Under the pieces are notes generated by a model that was given only the letters and a program-made list of their open reading frames with translations, did not search any database and was not told the origin of the DNA. Made by a program: the position numbers and the translations under genes. DNA of 64,000 bases from Flavobacteriales bacterium (GTDB lineage: Bacteria; Bacteroidota; Bacteroidia; Flavobacteriales_F; PHOS-HE28), in contig JAHCIA010000001.1 in assembly GCA_026129465.1 (NCBI GenBank), forward strand, positions 2,741,964-2,805,963, in the 5' to 3' direction. How positions within the stretch are numbered: the stretch's first letter is position 1; each line of letters starts with the position of its first letter. Of the stretch, positions 62,478 to 64,000 are shown piece after piece.

Positions 62478-63518
62478 ATGCGACATACAACATCCAACAT
62501 CCAACATCCAACCAGATCAGCCCATAGGCTGGCGGCCCTTGCCCTGATGAGCGCCGTGCTGATCACCGCCTGCCGCAAGGAAGCACGCGGCCCCGCCTTA
62601 CCCGGCAGCACCAGCGAAGCCGCGCAGGTGAACCCCACCCCCCGCATCAAAGCTTTCATTGAACGCGCCCTGGCTTCAGACGCCAAGAGCGGCGGTTTCC
62701 TGAGTGTGGACAGCGCCGTGTGGTATGTGGAGGCGGCGCTGAACTACAGCATGACGGGATCGGGCTTGCCCAATGAAGATATCGTGGTGTATCCCTTCGA
62801 GGTCCTGGTGGAAACTATCGGTGACCATGTGGATGCACATGCCACGTCACAGGCTTTCCTGTCTTTCGCTACGTCCATGGAGGCGGTCGCCGACGCGGGT
62901 CGCCACTGGGTCATTGTGGATATTGTAGCGGAAAGGAGTGGAAGCCGGCTCAAGCTGGATTGCTTCGCGTATAGCGCGACTGGCGGCGCCAAACTGAACA
63001 CGAATTTCGGCTCCAACGACTATTGGCTCTGGGGAGGAGGCAGCAGCAGTTGCGCCTGTCCCTCACACACGGGGAACAACCCCGGGATCTGTGCTGACAA
63101 GCGGATCGAGGCGCGCATCAACGCCGCCATCGGCAGCATAGGGGTGGACTGCTACCACATCAATGTGGAGACGTGGTACATACGGGATAGTCAGAATTTG
63201 GGATCGAACCAGTACGGCTATGACGATTTTCTGAACCCGAACGATAGCACGCAGTGGGATTGGTTCTTCGACTATCAGACGTATGCGTGTGTGACGTCCG
63301 GTGGCTGTACGTCCTGCCTGGACCCCACGGACCATAGTTTCTACACACAGGGTACATGGGATGTGGCACAGACGATACGGGCGACCCATTGCCCGACCAA
63401 GGATCTCGTGGTGGCCGCGGTCAACGGGACCACGCTGACCTGCACAGGTGGCTGTGGGTTCTATCTCCATGTGGCCGACTTCACCTATGGGTTCAAGGTA
63501 TGTGGCGAGGACTCTTGA
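62478..63518 (+). CDS. Cysteine-containing lipoprotein of unknown function
   Basis: 346 residues from MRHTTSNIQHPTRSAHRLAA; the hydrophobic core ALALMSAVLITAC gives lipobox LITAC. The body shows SVDSAVWYVEAALNYSMTGS, WVIVDIVAERSGSRLKLDC, and a Cys/Gly-rich region (SSSCACPSHTGNNPG, CVTSGGCTSCLDPTDHSFYT). I recognise no family. Short CATCCAA repeats at 62491-62511 lie inside the N-terminal coding region. Probably outer-membrane associated. Its end overlaps the next gene by 19 bp, so the two are likely co-expressed. Confidence 0.7.
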   Translation: MRHTTSNIQHPTRSAHRLAALALMSAVLITACRKEARGPALPGSTSEAAQVNPTPRIKAFIERALASDAKSGGFLSVDSAVWYVEAALNYSMTGSGLPNEDIVVYPFEVLVETIGDHVDAHATSQAFLSFATSMEAVADAGRHWVIVDIVAERSGSRLKLDCFAYSATGGAKLNTNFGSNDYWLWGGGSSSCACPSHTGNNPGICADKRIEARINAAIGSIGVDCYHINVETWYIRDSQNLGSNQYGYDDFLNPNDSTQWDWFFDYQTYACVTSGGCTSCLDPTDHSFYTQGTWDVAQTIRATHCPTKDLVVAAVNGTTLTCTGGCGFYLHVADFTYGFKVCGEDS

Positions 63519-64000
63519 TCCGAGCGGCGCTTCATTCTTGCGTCTTTTTATGGGAACCCGCGAAGGCGCAGAATGACTGGGTGTATGTGGGTGATCATTT
63601 GCCCAGCGAGTGCAATATCACCGATGCTGTGGAACTCTCTACGGGCTTCCTGCTCACGCGCATTGACAAAGGCATTGGAGGTACACAGCCCTTCACATCG
63701 TCCGTGATCCACTTGAATGGTAGTGGCAGTGTATCAGAGGTCATCCCATTGGCCGTGGGTTCTGCCTCCGCTGGTGTCGTGTCGATAATGTCAAGCTCGG
63801 ACAATGACGGACACTATCTCAATGGATTGTGGCGCGGTGCCATGGAGAACGCCACCGGGTTCTATCATGGCAAACTCTCAAGTACGGGTCAGGTCATTTA
63901 CGAGCAGACCTTCACGTTCCCTGGTCTGATCTCGACGAGTCTCGAGAATGTCCTGGTCACGCAGACAGGAGATCTGGTTCTGCCGGGAACAGGAACGACC
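63500..64000 (+). CDS. Secreted protein, N-terminal part (runs off the window end)
   Basis: The frame is open from ATG 63500 to the end (167 codons) and starts MWRGLLIRAALHSCVFLWEP, with a likely signal cleavage after AKAQ. Mature residues NDWVYVGDHLPSECNITDAV, TSSVIHLNGSGSVSEVIPLA and ENATGFYHGKLSSTG resemble beta-rich secreted proteins that carry T9SS tails; the C-terminus is not visible here. It overlaps the preceding lipoprotein gene by 19 bp. A TTG start at 63515, on the TTGA junction with the previous stop, is possible. Confidence 0.6.
   Translation, partial: MWRGLLIRAALHSCVFLWEPAKAQNDWVYVGDHLPSECNITDAVELSTGFLLTRIDKGIGGTQPFTSSVIHLNGSGSVSEVIPLAVGSASAGVVSIMSSSDNDGHYLNGLWRGAMENATGFYHGKLSSTGQVIYEQTFTFPGLISTSLENVLVTQTGDLVLPGTGTT

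Overview
The window comes from a high-GC member of the Bacteroidota, probably a Flavobacteriales lineage known mostly from environmental genomes (inference). The evidence is protein-level. There are several very large secreted proteins with type IX secretion (T9SS) sorting or gliding-motility-type C-terminal domains, a carboxypeptidase-regulatory/TonB-dependent receptor, a CCDC81-like HU plus SPOR protein, and TAnnTTTG-type -7 elements in short intergenic gaps. No rRNA, tRNA, CRISPR array or prophage was recognised.

Layout. 1-11.4 kb: the tail of a gliding-type secreted protein, then a minus-strand block with 2-amino-3-carboxymuconate-6-semialdehyde decarboxylase (ACMSD), 3-hydroxyanthranilate dioxygenase (HAO), a small secreted protein and two giant T9SS proteins that share a roughly 125-residue repeat. 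A divergent aldehyde dehydrogenase follows. HAO, ACMSD and the dehydrogenase together form the lower kynurenine (tryptophan) degradation route. 11.4-17.2 kb is the accessory region. It holds a lipoprotein whose end lies inside a repeat, an OmpA/TSP3 protein, two families of REP-like palindromes around a fragment of a REP-associated tyrosine transposase, and an IS5-family (IS427-like) element inserted in an AT-rich two-gene module of unknown function. 17.2-21.1 kb: class I ribonucleotide reductase, nrdA and nrdB.

21.7-36.6 kb is mostly housekeeping: a DUF3109 protein, a CPA2 antiporter with Usp-like domains, glycyl-tRNA synthetase, a heptosyltransferase, a two-component system, a Usp-like protein, a YoaK/DUF1275 membrane protein, an ECF sigma factor, an acyl-CoA thioesterase, a HemJ-like protein, a peroxiredoxin, a SPOR protein and KdsB. 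36.6-53.5 kb: a TonB-dependent receptor, DprA, NADP-type glutamate dehydrogenase, envelope proteins, an oligopeptide-type binding protein, a roughly 1190-residue predicted outer-membrane protein, ComF and free methionine-(R)-sulfoxide reductase. 53.5-64 kb: an Ig-like lipoprotein, a 1667-residue IgGFc-binding/gliding-type adhesin-like protein, an omega-amidase overlapping a glutamine/methionine aminotransferase, and a lipoprotein followed by a secreted protein cut by the window end.

The most notable structure is 13.78-14.73 kb. Two collinear palindromic blocks exactly 790 bp apart flank a frameshifted transposase remnant and a second palindrome family. Further copies of that second family end a lipoprotein gene (12.0 kb) and sit downstream of nrdA (17.1 kb). 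Next to it, an IS element has split a membrane-protein gene. Removing the IS and one copy of its apparent 4-bp target duplication restores a continuous reading frame.
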